Below the pieces are notes generated by a model. The model saw only the letters and a program-made list of their open reading frames with translations. It made no database searches and was not told the DNA's origin. Of a DNA stretch of 64,000 nucleotides, positions 19,351 to 30,918 are shown one piece after another. This stretch comes from Pseudomonas graminis (GTDB taxonomy: Bacteria; Pseudomonadota; Gammaproteobacteria; Pseudomonadales; Pseudomonadaceae). Within the stretch, counting starts at the first letter, position 1; every line of letters begins with the position of its first letter. The stretch is taken from NCBI RefSeq assembly GCF_013201545.1, contig NZ_CP053746.1, positions 372,001-436,000 of the forward strand. The letters run 5' to 3'. Made by a program: the position numbers and the translations under genes.

Positions 19351-19680
19351 TCAGGCAGTGGCGTTTTTCGCAACAGCGGCTTTTACCAGTTCCTGCAGGG
19401 AACCGTCAGCCTGCATTTCAGTGATGATGTCGCTACCGCCGACCAGCTCACCACCGACCCACAGCTGCGGGAAAGTCGGCCAGTTGGCGTACTTCGGCAG
19501 GTTGGCGCGGATTTCCGGGTTCTGCAGGATATCGACGTACGCGAACTTTTCGCCACACGCCATCAGTGCCTGAGAAGCCTTGGCCGAGAAGCCGCACTGC
19601 GGGGCGTTCGGAGCGCCTTTCATGTAAAGCAGAACGGTGTTGTTGGCAATCTGGTCTTTAATCGTTTCGATAATATCCAT
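19351..19680 (-). CDS. grxD: Monothiol glutaredoxin (Grx4/GrxD)
   Basis: 109 residues with the active site CGFS (PQCGFSAKA), the glutathione-binding segment WPTFPQLWVGGELVGGSDI, and the usual length. It binds a 2Fe-2S cluster as a bridged dimer and delivers it in Fe-S assembly. Convergent with bfr, next to bfd, in the same order as P. aeruginosa. Confidence 0.96.
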   Translation of the reverse strand: MDIIETIKDQIANNTVLLYMKGAPNAPQCGFSAKASQALMACGEKFAYVDILQNPEIRANLPKYANWPTFPQLWVGGELVGGSDIITEMQADGSLQELVKAAVAKNATA

Positions 19681-19787
19681 GGAGCACCTCGGCTAAACTT
19701 TACGACTGTATGTGTCGACACGGTGGCGCATTCTAAACGATTCCCGAGCATAACGCTCGGTCTTGGCCTTGAACGCCCCAATGACCG

Positions 19788-21896
19788 TTATGCCCCCGCA
19801 ACCGTAACCGGCACCCCGTTCAGCACGGCGTTCCCGGAAATCCCGTCCAGCGCCCGCTCGTCAGTCAGGTCGTTCGCGCTCTCACCTGGCTGGGCCGTCG
19901 CGATCTCCATTTTCACGCCCGGACGACCGTGGCCCCAGCCATGGGGCAGGCTGACGACCCCGCGCATCATGTCGGCGCTGCCCATGACTTCGACCTCGAT
20001 TACGCCGACCCGCGAGCTGACCCTGACCCGCTGACCGTCCATCAACCCTCGGCTGAGCAAGTCGTCGGGGTGCATCAACAACTGATGGCGCGGCTTGCCC
20101 TTCACCAGGCGATGGAAGTTGTGCATCCATGAATTATTGCTGCGCACATGACGCCTGCCGATGAGCATGAGGCCATCGGCCTGAGCCTCGGGCTGCGCGG
20201 CAAAACGGGCCAAGTCCGCCAGAATAACTGGCGGCGCGGCCTGCACTCGCTGGTTCGCAGTCTTGAGGCGCGCCGCGAGGTTGGGCTTGAGCGGCCCGAG
20301 GTCCAGACCATGGGGATACTGGGCCAGCGTCTCCAGCGACAGCTTCAGCGGGGACGCATCACCGTACAACCCGGCGCGCAAACCGCGATCCACCATCTGC
20401 GCCGGCGGCATCGTCGGTTTGAGGTCGCGGCCGGTTTTCAGCGCAAACGCCTGGGCGAGGCCGACAAAGATTTCCCAGTCGTGCAGCGCGCCCTCGGGCT
20501 TGGCGAGGATCGCGCGGTTGAAACGGGTGACGTTGCGCACGGCGAACATATTGAACGTAGTGTCGTAGTGGTCGTTTTCCAGCGCGGACGTCGACGGCAG
20601 GATGAGATCCGCGTGCCGCGTGGTCTCGTTGATGTACAAGTCGACGCTGACCATGAATTCCAGCCCCTCAAGCGCAGTGTCGAGCTGACGCCCGTTAGGC
20701 GTCGACAGTACCGGGTTGCCCGCGACCGTAATCAGCGCCTTGATCTGCCCCTCCCCCGGGGTCAGCATTTCTTCGGCCAGTGCAGAAACCGGCAGCTCGC
20801 CGCCGTACTCCGGCAGTTGCGAGACGCGGCTCTGCCAGCGATTGAAGCTGCCGCCGGAGGTCGACGCCACCAAGTCCAGCGCGGGTTCGGTGCACAGCGC
20901 ACCGCCTGCACGGTCGAGGTTGCCGGTGACCAGATTGATCAGTTGCACCAGCCAGTGGCATAGCGTCCCGAATGCCTGGGTGGAAATACCCATACGCCCG
21001 TAACACACGCCGCTTTTGGCAGCGGCAAAGTCCCGCGCGAGCTGCCTGATTTGCTCGGCAGGCACCCCGCATCGAGGACTCATGGCGTCAGCGTTCATCT
21101 GGCTGACTGCCGCGCGAACGTCCGCCAGGCCATCAACGGCAAGATGGCTTTCGCGGGTCAGGCCTTCGGCAAACAGGGTGTGCAGCAAGCCGAACAGCAA
21201 CGCCGCATCGCCCCCGGGACGGATGAACAGGTGCTGATCGGCAATGGCGGCGGTCTCGCTGCGGCGCGGATCGACCACGACGACTTTACCGCCGCGGGCC
21301 TGAATCGCTTTCAGACGCTTCTCGACATCCGGCACGGTCATGATGCTGCCGTTGGACGCCAGTGGATTGCCGCCGAGGATGAGCATGAAATCGGTGTAGT
21401 CAATGTCGGCGATGGGCAGCAGCAGGCCGTGGCCGTACATCAAATGACTCGTCAGGTGGTGCGGCAGTTGGTCCACGGACGTTGCGGAATAGCGGTTACG
21501 GGTTTTCAGCAGCCCGAGAAAATAATTGCTGTGGGTCATCAGCCCATAGTTATGCACGCTGGGATTGCCTTGATACACCGCCACCGCGTTCTGCCCGTGA
21601 CGCGCCTGGATATCGGCCAGGCGCTCTGCGACCAGGTCAAACGCATCCTGCCACTCGATCGGCTGCCAGTCGTTGCCAATGCGCTGCATGGGCTGGCGAA
21701 GGCGATCCGGGTCGTTCTGGATATCCTGCAGCGCGACGGCTTTGGGACAGATATGCCCGCGACTGAACGTGTCCTGCGCATCGCCTTTGATCGAGGTGAT
21801 CAGGAGGGTGGCATCGTCCTGCAGGGTGGTTTCGAGGGTGAGGCCGCAAATCGCCTCGCACAGGTGACAGGCACGGTGGTGGAGAGTCTTGGTCAT
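19788..21896 (-). CDS. Molybdopterin-dependent oxidoreductase (formate dehydrogenase/nitrate reductase superfamily)
   Basis: 702 residues from the ATG at 21896; a TTG four codons earlier overlaps the GAGG ribosome-binding site and is less likely. The N-terminal 4Fe-4S site reads CHLCEAICG, with the last cysteine in GHICPKA. Molybdopterin-binding segments (VDPRRSETAAIAD, LILGGNPLASNGS) and a C-terminal dinucleotide-binding domain (MHPDDLLSRGLMDGQRVRV) follow. There is no Tat signal, so it is probably cytoplasmic. No electron-transfer subunit lies next to it and the substrate is unknown. Confidence 0.85.
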   Translation of the reverse strand: MTKTLHHRACHLCEAICGLTLETTLQDDATLLITSIKGDAQDTFSRGHICPKAVALQDIQNDPDRLRQPMQRIGNDWQPIEWQDAFDLVAERLADIQARHGQNAVAVYQGNPSVHNYGLMTHSNYFLGLLKTRNRYSATSVDQLPHHLTSHLMYGHGLLLPIADIDYTDFMLILGGNPLASNGSIMTVPDVEKRLKAIQARGGKVVVVDPRRSETAAIADQHLFIRPGGDAALLFGLLHTLFAEGLTRESHLAVDGLADVRAAVSQMNADAMSPRCGVPAEQIRQLARDFAAAKSGVCYGRMGISTQAFGTLCHWLVQLINLVTGNLDRAGGALCTEPALDLVASTSGGSFNRWQSRVSQLPEYGGELPVSALAEEMLTPGEGQIKALITVAGNPVLSTPNGRQLDTALEGLEFMVSVDLYINETTRHADLILPSTSALENDHYDTTFNMFAVRNVTRFNRAILAKPEGALHDWEIFVGLAQAFALKTGRDLKPTMPPAQMVDRGLRAGLYGDASPLKLSLETLAQYPHGLDLGPLKPNLAARLKTANQRVQAAPPVILADLARFAAQPEAQADGLMLIGRRHVRSNNSWMHNFHRLVKGKPRHQLLMHPDDLLSRGLMDGQRVRVSSRVGVIEVEVMGSADMMRGVVSLPHGWGHGRPGVKMEIATAQPGESANDLTDERALDGISGNAVLNGVPVTVAGA

Positions 21897-22043
21897 CGCC
21901 AGCCTCAAGTTTTTATAGAGCGATCAACCTGATCGCGGGTACAAAACTATGGGACTTGGGTGGGTGATGCGCCAGAAATGTCAGTGCCGTGAATCGGGCG
22001 GCATCAGGCGAGCCGATAGCTCACCTGATAGAAGGAAAGCTGC

Positions 22044-22346
22044 TCAGGAAGCAGAGCCACCGATGGGCGTGACGACCTTGCGCTGCATCTGCACTTCATG
22101 AACCGTTTCGATCTGCTCTTGAGACACCTGAATGCCGGTGAGTTCGCCGATCAGCCGCCAGTGTTCGTCGAGTCCGGCGCTGATGGTTGCCATACGATCG
22201 ATCATCCGGCGTCCCGCAGAGCGCGTGACCTCGTCTTCGCTGCGCATCAGCTCGAACGACATCGACGTCATGGACGCCGTGAGGTGCGTAAGGGTTCGAG
22301 CGGTCAGCCCGAGCAGTTCCGTCAGTTGTTGCTCTTTTGAATCCAT
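22044..22346 (-). CDS. Conserved-looking hypothetical protein, helical
   Basis: 100 residues from the ATG at 22346, which has AGAGGTGGGG just upstream. The predicted protein is mostly helical and amphipathic (LTELLGLTARTLTHLTASMTS, DEVTRSAGRRMIDRMATI) with no membrane segment or known motif. An overlapping frame in a different register (22096-22563) has no ribosome-binding site and unnatural composition. Function unknown. Confidence 0.65.
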   Translation of the reverse strand: MDSKEQQLTELLGLTARTLTHLTASMTSMSFELMRSEDEVTRSAGRRMIDRMATISAGLDEHWRLIGELTGIQVSQEQIETVHEVQMQRKVVTPIGGSAS

Positions 22347-22794
22347 TCCCCACCTCTTCTGGAGGACATAAGCGGCCTTTATAACCCACGCCGATGGTTT
22401 TAGAAACGTCCGGGTTTCCGCGGCGTGAAGCATGTCGCATAAGGCTGCACAGTGGTTTGCGACTATTACAGATCAGACAGCAGTTGCGGGGACGCCAAAA
22501 GGCGTCACAAGCGGCCAGCCTCATCGGGACTAATGCGATGGCGAATGGCCTGCGCAGAAACATGACTGTAGCACTTCGTTACATGAAAAGCGTCCTGCGA
22601 GCGCCGCTTTCAGGCTACCGAACGTCCGACGAGGATTTTCCGTCACTGCGGGCCTTGGCATCAGGCGACATTTTCTTATACCCTCGCGCCTTCCCTATCG
22701 TCGCCCCGTGCGGCTTTCGCCGCAGGTCTCGCCCGTTTTTCAGAAAAACCCGGCTTAGAGGATCTGCGGTCTGTTGCAGACAAGGTAGTTAATG
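22347..22794. other. Intergenic region upstream of argF with candidate promoter
   Basis: No gene is supported in these 450 bases between divergent transcripts. A sigma-70-like promoter for argF is TTGGCA at 22655-22660 with TATACC at 22677-22682 (16-base spacing). An arginine-responsive operator would be expected here, but I cannot point to one with confidence. Confidence 0.4.
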
Positions 22795-23715
22795 ATGAGC
22801 GCAAGGCACTTTCTCTCGATGATGGACTACACCCCCGCTGAGCTGGTCGGGGTGATTCGTCGCGGCATTGAGCTGAAAGATCTGCGAAATCGAGGCGTGC
22901 TCTTCGAGCCATTGAAGGGCCGCATCCTGGCGATGATCTTCGAGAAATCCTCGACACGGACACGTGTTTCGTTCGAAGCCGGGATGATCCAGCTCGGCGG
23001 CCAGGCCATCTTTCTCTCCCCCCGGGACACCCAGCTGGGCCGTGGCGAGCCGATTGCCGATGGCGCGCGGGTCATGTCGCGGATGGTCGACGCCGTGATG
23101 ATTCGTACGTTCGCCCACAGCAACCTCACCGAGTTCGCCGCCCATTCCCGCGTACCGGTGATCAACGGCCTCTCCGATGACCTTCATCCCTGCCAACTGC
23201 TGGCCGACATGCAGACGTTCCTTGAGCACCGCGGCTCCATTCAGGGCAAGACCGTTGCATGGATCGGCGATGGCAACAACATGTGCAACAGCTATATAGA
23301 AGCAGCCATTCAGTTCGACTTTAATTTGCGGGTCGCCTGCCCGGAAGGCTACGAACCCAGTGCGCATTACCTGGCCCTGGCGGGTGATCGCGTGACCCTG
23401 ACCCGTGATCCCCAAGAAGCGGTAAAAGGTGCGCATCTGGTCTCCACCGATGTGTGGACGTCCATGGGCCAGGAAGAAGAAGCCGCCAGGCGTCTGGCCC
23501 TGTTCAAGCCGTTCCAGGTCACTCGCGCGATGCTCGACCGCGCCGCTGACGACATGATTTTCATGCACTGTCTGCCGGCGCACCGTGGCGAAGAAATCAG
23601 CGAAGACTTGCTGGATGACCCGCGTTCGGTGGCGTGGGATCAGGCGGAGAACCGGCTGCATGCGCAGAAAGCCCTGCTCGAATTCCTCGTCGCCCCGGCC
23701 TTGACCACCCCATGA
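22795..23715 (+). CDS. argF: Anabolic ornithine carbamoyltransferase
   Basis: 306 residues. Two adjacent ATGs (22792 and 22795) follow AAGG; the second gives the family N-terminus [13 protein letters not shown]. The carbamoyl-phosphate site [14 protein letters not shown] and the ornithine/cysteine motif [12 protein letters not shown] are intact. It makes citrulline from ornithine and carbamoyl phosphate. The stop overlaps the ATG of an ABC ATPase gene. Confidence 0.97.
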   Translation: MSARHFLSMMDYTPAELVGVIRRGIELKDLRNRGVLFEPLKGRILAMIFEKSSTRTRVSFEAGMIQLGGQAIFLSPRDTQLGRGEPIADGARVMSRMVDAVMIRTFAHSNLTEFAAHSRVPVINGLSDDLHPCQLLADMQTFLEHRGSIQGKTVAWIGDGNNMCNSYIEAAIQFDFNLRVACPEGYEPSAHYLALAGDRVTLTRDPQEAVKGAHLVSTDVWTSMGQEEEAARRLALFKPFQVTRAMLDRAADDMIFMHCLPAHRGEEISEDLLDDPRSVAWDQAENRLHAQKALLEFLVAPALTTP

Positions 23716-24809
23716 GTCAGCCCCTGCTGCTGACCCTGCATAACCTGGCCTGTGGTTATCAGGACCAACGGGTGGTGCAAAAGCTCAATTTGCACCTGAA
23801 TGCAGGCGATATCGGTTGCCTGCTGGGTTCGTCCGGCTGCGGCAAAACCACTACCCTGCGCGCCATCGCCGGTTTCGAGCCGGTGCACGAGGGCGAGATC
23901 ACGCTGGCAGGCGAAGTCATTTCACGGGCCGGGTTTACCCTGGCCCCAGAGAAGCGCCGGATCGGCATGGTCTTTCAGGACTACGCTCTGTTCCCGCACC
24001 TCACGGTCGCCGACAACATTGCCTTCGGCATCCGCAATCATCCGCGCCAGAAGCAGGTGGTTCAGGAGATGCTGGAGCTGGTCAATCTCGGCGCGCTGGG
24101 CACCCGGCATCCCCATGAGCTTTCCGGTGGACAGCAGCAACGTGTGGCGCTGGCCCGTGCGCTCGCCCCCGAGCCGCAGTTGTTGCTGCTCGATGAACCG
24201 TTCTCAAATCTGGATGGTGAGCTGCGCCGGCGCCTGAGCCACGAAGTGCGCGACATCCTCAAAGCCCGTGGCACCAGCGCGATTCTGGTCACCCACGACC
24301 AGGAAGAAGCCTTTGCCGTAAGCGATCACGTCGGCGTGTTCAAGGACGGTCGGCTGGAGCAGTGGGACACGCCCTACAACCTCTATCACGAGCCGGCGAC
24401 GCCGTATGTCGCCAGTTTCGTCGGTCAGGGGTATTTCATTCGCGGGCAACTGATCGATGCCGAATCGGTGCAGACCGAGTTGGGGGTTCTGCGGGGCAAT
24501 CGAGCCTACCCCGGCGCGAAGGGGACGCCGATGGAGGTGCTGCTGCGCCCTGATGACATCATTTATGCGCCCGACAGCCCGATCAAGGCCCGCGTTGCGA
24601 GCCTGACGTTTCAGGGCGCGGCCACCCTGTATCGCCTGCAGTTGTCGACCGGCACACAGCTGGAAGCGTTGTTCCCCAGCCACGTGGATCTGCGCGCCGG
24701 GGATCAGGTCGGCTTCGAAGTCTCGGCCGAGCATCTGGTGCTGTTTCCGACCTCGGGCAGCGTTCCGGTGCATCGGAGCGTTCCCGTGCATCGGGACGTG
24801 GCGGTCTGA
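23712..24809 (+). CDS. PotA/FbpC-like ABC transporter ATPase with TOBE domain
   Basis: 365 residues. The ATG at 23712 overlaps the argF stop (ATGA). Walker A is GSSGCGKTT, the signature is [15 protein letters not shown], Walker B is LLLLDEPF, and a C-terminal TOBE-like domain ([20 protein letters not shown]) marks the iron(III)/polyamine importer group. No permease or binding-protein gene accompanies it here, so its partners must be encoded elsewhere. The last residues repeat SVPVHR twice through an 18-bp duplication (24759-24794). argF followed by such an ATPase also occurs in P. aeruginosa. Confidence 0.85.
   Translation: MSQPLLLTLHNLACGYQDQRVVQKLNLHLNAGDIGCLLGSSGCGKTTTLRAIAGFEPVHEGEITLAGEVISRAGFTLAPEKRRIGMVFQDYALFPHLTVADNIAFGIRNHPRQKQVVQEMLELVNLGALGTRHPHELSGGQQQRVALARALAPEPQLLLLDEPFSNLDGELRRRLSHEVRDILKARGTSAILVTHDQEEAFAVSDHVGVFKDGRLEQWDTPYNLYHEPATPYVASFVGQGYFIRGQLIDAESVQTELGVLRGNRAYPGAKGTPMEVLLRPDDIIYAPDSPIKARVASLTFQGAATLYRLQLSTGTQLEALFPSHVDLRAGDQVGFEVSAEHLVLFPTSGSVPVHRSVPVHRDVAV
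24759..24794 (+). repeat. 18-bp tandem duplication at the 3' end of the ABC ATPase gene
   Basis: Two adjacent 18-base copies (AGCGTTCCGGTGCATCGG and the same with one change) encode SVPVHR twice just before the stop. Confidence 0.85.
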
Positions 24810-24851
24810 CGGCCTGTCATTCCCGGTCAGGTGCTTTCGGGCGAATATCCA

Positions 24852-25640
24852 CTAGCTCAGTATCAACGCGCCGCTGGCCACCAGCGTCGCGTGCCCGCCG
24901 ATCTTCACGCGTTCACCTTCCAGCCGGCAGAACAGCTCCCCTCCCCGCGCCGACGCCTGATAACCCGTCAGGCTGAATTTGTTGAGACGGGCCGACCAGT
25001 AGGGAATCAGGCTGCAGTGCGTAGAGCCCGTAACCGGGTCTTCATTGATGCCGATGCCCGGCGCAAAATAGCGCGAGACAAAATCGTAGCGTTCGCCGTC
25101 GCCTTTGGCGGTCACGATCACACCAGGCCACGGCAAACGCGCGATGGCGGCGAAATCGGGCTTGCAATCGCGAACAGCCTGCTCGGACTCCAGCACCACG
25201 AGCAATTCCGCAGCGCTCAGCACGTCGACCACTTCCAGGCCGAGGGCACGCTCGATTTCCACCGTCACGCCTTGCTCGGCGGGCGGCATCGAGGGGAAGT
25301 CCAGGACCAGCCGGCTGTTTTCACGGCTCACACTCAACGGCCCGGATTTGCCAGTGAAGTGGATGACTTCGGCCTTTTCGGCGTACTTCTCGAACAGCAC
25401 AAACGCGCTGGCCAGGGTCGCGTGCCCGCACAGCGGTACTTCATGGGTCGGGGTAAACCAGCGGATATGCCAGCCCGGGGGTTCACGGACCAGAAACGCG
25501 GTCTCCGACAAATTGTGCTCTGCAGCAATTTGCTGCATCAGTTGATCGGAAAGCCAGGCGTCGAGGCGGTAGACCATCGCCGGGTTGCCTGCGAAGGCGC
25601 GGTCGGTGAAGGCGTCGACCTGATGGAATTCAAGCTGCAT
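24852..25640 (-). CDS. PhzF-family isomerase/epimerase-like protein
   Basis: 262 residues from the ATG at 25640 (MQLEFHQVDAFTDRAFAGNPA), with GGGG eight bases upstream. Hallmarks of the PhzF/diaminopimelate-epimerase fold are the N-terminal FxGNP motif, the catalytic glutamate region NLSETAFL, the TPTHEVPLCGHATLASA block and GINEDPVTGSTHCSL. No phenazine genes are nearby, so it is a stand-alone YddE-like enzyme whose substrate is unknown. Confidence 0.88.
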   Translation of the reverse strand: MQLEFHQVDAFTDRAFAGNPAMVYRLDAWLSDQLMQQIAAEHNLSETAFLVREPPGWHIRWFTPTHEVPLCGHATLASAFVLFEKYAEKAEVIHFTGKSGPLSVSRENSRLVLDFPSMPPAEQGVTVEIERALGLEVVDVLSAAELLVVLESEQAVRDCKPDFAAIARLPWPGVIVTAKGDGERYDFVSRYFAPGIGINEDPVTGSTHCSLIPYWSARLNKFSLTGYQASARGGELFCRLEGERVKIGGHATLVASGALILS

Positions 25641-25748
25641 GGAAGGCATCCCCGAGTGAATAGGCGCGGCAACCCGATTCGGGCGCAGCGGGTCTGCGGT
25701 CAGTTTCACCGCATGAAAGGGTCAGGCATTTCTGACAAGCCCTACGAA

Positions 25749-26219
25749 TCATTCCCGGCCTATCCGGGCAAAGGTCGCACTGGTGTGTTGCGCAAGGACA
25801 TCGGCGGGCAGTTCGACTTCCAGCCCGCGCCGACCTGCACTGACAAAAATCGTCGCGAAGGGCTGAGCGGACTCATCGATGAAAGTGCGCAGCCTTTTCT
25901 TCTGCCCCAGCGGGCTGATTCCGCCCAGTAGGTAGCCGGTGGCCCGTTGGGCAGCCGTCGGGTCAGCCATTTCAGCCTTCTTGGCGCCTGCGGCGTGGGC
26001 CAGGGCTTTTAAATCCAGCGAGCCCACGACGGGAACTACGGCCACCAGCAACTCGCCTTTTTCGGTGCTGGCCAGCAGCGTCTTGAACACCTGAGCGGGG
26101 GCCAGATCGAGCTTTTCTGCCGCTTCCAGGCCATAGGAAGCGGCTTTGGGGTCGTGCTCGTAACTGTGGACGCGATGTTCGGCGCGAACCTTTTTCAGTA
26201 AATCCAATGCAGGGGTCAT
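25749..26219 (-). CDS. ybaK: Cys-tRNA(Pro)/Cys-tRNA(Cys) deacylase YbaK
   Basis: 156 residues from the ATG at 26219 with GGAG seven bases upstream. YbaK landmarks are KTLLASTEKGELLVAVVPV (catalytic-lysine region), AGAKKAEMADPTAAQRATGYLLGGISPLGQKK and TFIDESA. It hydrolyses Cys wrongly attached to tRNA-Pro in trans. Stand-alone gene. Confidence 0.93.
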   Translation of the reverse strand: MTPALDLLKKVRAEHRVHSYEHDPKAASYGLEAAEKLDLAPAQVFKTLLASTEKGELLVAVVPVVGSLDLKALAHAAGAKKAEMADPTAAQRATGYLLGGISPLGQKKRLRTFIDESAQPFATIFVSAGRRGLEVELPADVLAQHTSATFARIGRE

Positions 26220-26345
26220 GCAGCACTCCAGACAGCCAGACACTTTCTTGTTTGCTGCCGATACTTTAGGCCATTGGTTATCGAAATGCCTGCGTTTGCG
26301 CACGACTTATCCACTAATATCGGCGGCTCGGAACATTCATCGATA

Positions 26346-28023
<1,678 letters not shown>

Positions 28024-28118
28024 GCGCGATCCTGAATGGAGCGGCAGAGGCTTTTTTTCCGGCTGACAGGTAATGGCTGCCTGCGGCATCATGGGCGCCC
28101 GTGCCCGAAGGATAAAAA

Positions 28119-28874
28119 ATGAATCTGCCACCCCGTCAACAGCAGATCCTCGAGCTGGTCCGTGAGCGCGGCTACGTCAGCATCGAGGAAATGGCGCAGC
28201 TGTTCGTCGTGACCCCGCAAACCATTCGCCGCGACATCAATCAGTTGGCGGAAATGAACCTCCTGCGTCGTTACCACGGCGGCGCGGCCTACGATTCCAG
28301 CATCGAAAACACGGCCTACGCCATGCGTGCCGATCAGATGCGCGATGAGAAGCAGCGCATCGCCGAGGCCATTGCCGCGCAGATCCCGGACCATGCGTCG
28401 CTGTTCATCAACATCGGCACCACCACCGAATCCATCGCCCGCGCGTTGCTTAATCACAATCACCTGAAGATCATCACCAACAATCTTCACGTGGCGTCGA
28501 TTCTCAGCGGCAAGGATGATTTCGAAGTGCTCCTGGCGGGCGGCAATGTGCGCCGGGATGGCGGCGTCGTCGGTCAGGCAAGCGTGGATTTCATCACGCA
28601 GTTCAAGGTCGATTTCGCCCTTGTGGGCATCAGCGGAATCGATGAGGACGGCAGTCTGCTGGATTTCGATTATCAGGAAGTGCGCGTTTCTCAGGCGATC
28701 ATCGCCAACGCGCGTCAGGTGATTCTGGCTGCTGACTCCAGCAAATTCGGCCGCAACGCGATGGTTCGACTGGGGCCGATCACGCTGATCGACTGCCTGG
28801 TGACGGACCAGACGCCCGTGCCTGCACTGGCGCAACTGCTGACGCAGAACAAGATTCGGCTGGAAGTCGTTTAA
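28119..28874 (+). CDS. glpR: Glycerol-3-phosphate regulon repressor GlpR (DeoR family)
   Basis: 251 residues with AAGGA upstream of the ATG. An N-terminal DeoR HTH ([22 protein letters not shown]) and a sugar-phosphate sensor domain ([43 protein letters not shown]) are present. It represses glycerol genes until glycerol-3-phosphate binds. It lies between glpK and glpD, with candidate operators upstream of both. Confidence 0.95.
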   Translation: MNLPPRQQQILELVRERGYVSIEEMAQLFVVTPQTIRRDINQLAEMNLLRRYHGGAAYDSSIENTAYAMRADQMRDEKQRIAEAIAAQIPDHASLFINIGTTTESIARALLNHNHLKIITNNLHVASILSGKDDFEVLLAGGNVRRDGGVVGQASVDFITQFKVDFALVGISGIDEDGSLLDFDYQEVRVSQAIIANARQVILAADSSKFGRNAMVRLGPITLIDCLVTDQTPVPALAQLLTQNKIRLEVV

Positions 28875-29016
28875 CCCTCGATCCATGAACGAGCGCAGTG
28901 ACCGCGCTCGCCTCACCCGGATGTTCGCTTTTGTTCCTTTCTCATCTCTCCCATCAGTATTTTCAATGAATACTGAGTGGCTGCGTTTGCGTTATTGCGC
29001 TACTATTTTCGGAAAT

Positions 29017-29030
29017 GAACATAAATGTTC
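29017..29030 (+). promoter_or_regulatory. Candidate GlpR operator upstream of glpD
   Basis: The perfect inverted repeat GAACATAAATGTTC, followed by GAATTCG, resembles the arms of the E. coli GlpR consensus (ATGTTCG and CGAACAT) in inverted orientation. It lies 59 bases before the glpD start. Confidence 0.55.
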
Positions 29031-29088
29031 GAATTCGCCCGCCCTGAGGCGCAGAATTCGAACGCGATCGAACACTCAGGAGGCCCCG

Positions 29089-30660
29089 ATGGCCCAGTCC
29101 ACTTTGCCGACCCCACCCCTTTCCGAGGTCTACGACGTTGCCGTGATCGGCGGTGGCATTAATGGTGTCGGCATTGCGGCAGACGCGTCGGGCCGGGGCC
29201 TTTCGGTCTTTCTCTGCGAGAAGGACGACCTCGCCAGCCACACCTCATCGGCCAGCAGCAAGCTGATCCACGGTGGCCTGCGTTACCTGGAACACTATGA
29301 ATTCCGTCTGGTTCGCGAAGCGCTGGCCGAACGTGAGGTGCTACTGGAAAAAGCGCCGCACATCGTCAAGCCGATGCGTTTCGTGCTGCCTCACCGCCCG
29401 CACCTGCGCCCTGCGTGGATGATCCGCGCCGGGCTGTTCTTGTATGACCACCTTGGTAAACGCGAGAAGCTGGCAGCGTCGAAGACCATTCGCTTCGGCG
29501 CCAACAGCCCGCTGAACAGCTCGATCACCAAGGGCTTTGAATACTCCGATTGCTGGGTCGACGATGCTCGTCTGGTGGTGCTCAACGCCATGGCCGCCCG
29601 TGAAAAAGGCGCGCACATTCATACGCAGACCCGCTGCCTGGGCGCCCGTCGCAGCGGCGGCGTGTGGCACATGGACATGGAGCGTGCGGACGGCAGCCTG
29701 TTTTCCATCCGCGCCAAGGCGCTGGTCAACGCCGCTGGTCCATGGGTCGCCAAGTTCATTCGTGAAGATTTGAAGCTCGAATCGCAGTACGGCATTCGCC
29801 TGATTCAGGGCAGTCACTTGATCGTGCCGAAACTGTACGAAGGCGAAAATGCGTTCATTCTGCAGAACGAAGACCAGCGCATCGTGTTCGCCATTCCGTA
29901 CCTCGAACGCTTCACCATCATCGGTACGACCGACCGCGAATACGCCGGCGATCCGGGGAAAGTGGCGATCACCGAAGGTGAGACCGATTATCTGCTGAAG
30001 ATCGTTAACGATCACTTCAAGAAGCAACTCAGCCGTGCCGACATTCTGAGCACGTGGTCAGGCGTGCGTCCGCTGTGCAATGACGAGTCGGATAACCCGT
30101 CGGCGATCACCCGTGACTACACCTTGTCGCTGTCGGGGAGCGCCCAGGAGGCGCCGATCCTTTCGGTGTTCGGCGGCAAGCTGACCACCTACCGCAAACT
30201 GGCGGAATCGGCGATGCAGCAACTGGCGCCGTTCTTCCCGCAGATGAAGCCAAGCTGGACCGCAAAAGCCAGCCTGCCGGGCGGTGAAAGCATGACCACG
30301 CCAGCGTTGCTGGCGGCGCAACTGGAGCAGCGTTGCAGCTGGCTGCCAGCGGATATCGCCAAGCGCTGGTCGATTACTTATGGCTCACGCAGCTGGCGCA
30401 TCGTCGAGGGCGTTCAAAGTCTCAGCGAAATGGGCGAACACTTGGGCGGCGGCCTGTACAGCCGCGAAGTGGACTACCTCTGCAGCGAGGAATGGGCGAC
30501 CAAGGCGGAAGACATTCTGTGGCGCCGGACCAAGCTTGGCTTGTTCACCACTGACGAAGAGCACCAGAAGGTCCAGGCGTACCTGGATAAAGTGGCGGGC
30601 CGTAACGGTTCTCTTGAGCGGCTTGAATGGGCAGTGCCCGCACCAAAGATCCACGCATAA
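29089..30660 (+). CDS. glpD: Aerobic glycerol-3-phosphate dehydrogenase
   Basis: 523 residues from the ATG at 29089, which has AGGAGG six bases upstream. The N-terminal FAD-binding motif YDVAVIGGGINGVGIA, SSASSKLIHGGLRYLEHYEF and FGGKLTTYRKLAE are diagnostic. It is a peripheral inner-membrane flavoprotein oxidising glycerol-3-phosphate to dihydroxyacetone phosphate and reducing quinone. An in-frame ATG at 28885 would add about 70 unconserved residues and is rejected. Confidence 0.97.
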   Translation: MAQSTLPTPPLSEVYDVAVIGGGINGVGIAADASGRGLSVFLCEKDDLASHTSSASSKLIHGGLRYLEHYEFRLVREALAEREVLLEKAPHIVKPMRFVLPHRPHLRPAWMIRAGLFLYDHLGKREKLAASKTIRFGANSPLNSSITKGFEYSDCWVDDARLVVLNAMAAREKGAHIHTQTRCLGARRSGGVWHMDMERADGSLFSIRAKALVNAAGPWVAKFIREDLKLESQYGIRLIQGSHLIVPKLYEGENAFILQNEDQRIVFAIPYLERFTIIGTTDREYAGDPGKVAITEGETDYLLKIVNDHFKKQLSRADILSTWSGVRPLCNDESDNPSAITRDYTLSLSGSAQEAPILSVFGGKLTTYRKLAESAMQQLAPFFPQMKPSWTAKASLPGGESMTTPALLAAQLEQRCSWLPADIAKRWSITYGSRSWRIVEGVQSLSEMGEHLGGGLYSREVDYLCSEEWATKAEDILWRRTKLGLFTTDEEHQKVQAYLDKVAGRNGSLERLEWAVPAPKIHA

Positions 30661-30674
30661 ATTGCCAGCCCCAA

Positions 30675-30738
30675 TTCCCGGCTAAAGCCGGTCCTACTGA
30701 AATGACGCGATTTTGTAGGACCGGCTTCAGCCGGGAAA
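30675..30738. repeat. REPIN-like inverted repeat, family B
   Basis: TTCCCGGCTAAAGCCGGTCC and its inverted mate GGACCGGCTTCAGCCGGGAA flank a short spacer, 14 bases after the glpD stop. Same family as the elements at 17666 and 59584. Confidence 0.9.
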
Positions 30739-30797
30739 GCGTCCGAAGTCACACCGCAAAACCATTGGTTACCCACTCTGAAACCCCTGCGATACCA

Positions 30798-30842
30798 TTC
30801 GGATTCCCGAACACCCTCCCCCGTTCAGTTCGGAATCCCGGA
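30798..30842 (+). promoter_or_regulatory. AauR-type operators upstream of aatJ
   Basis: TTCGG-ATTC-CCGAA at 30798-30811 exactly matches TTCGGNNNNCCGAA, the inverted repeat I recall reported for AauR in P. putida. A second copy, TTCGG-AATC-CCGGA at 30829-30842, has one mismatch. Centres are 31 bases apart, about three helical turns. They lie 80-120 bases upstream of a sigma-54 motif, the normal distance for an enhancer-binding activator. Confidence 0.75.
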
Positions 30843-30918
30843 CAGCCCGCCCCCCTTCACGCTCATCCCCCGCCGAAAATAATCAACAAATCCATACGCT
30901 TAGCTTCGGTCACATCTC

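Noticed and set aside
22096..22563. 155-codon minus-strand frame overlapping the 100-residue hypothetical gene
   Set aside because: Different register, no ribosome-binding site and Arg-rich composition. The 22044-22346 frame has a clear SD and natural composition.
28885..29088. N-terminal extension of glpD to 28885
   Set aside because: It would read through the promoter and GlpR operator. The ATG at 29089 has an ideal AGGAGG and the family N-terminus.
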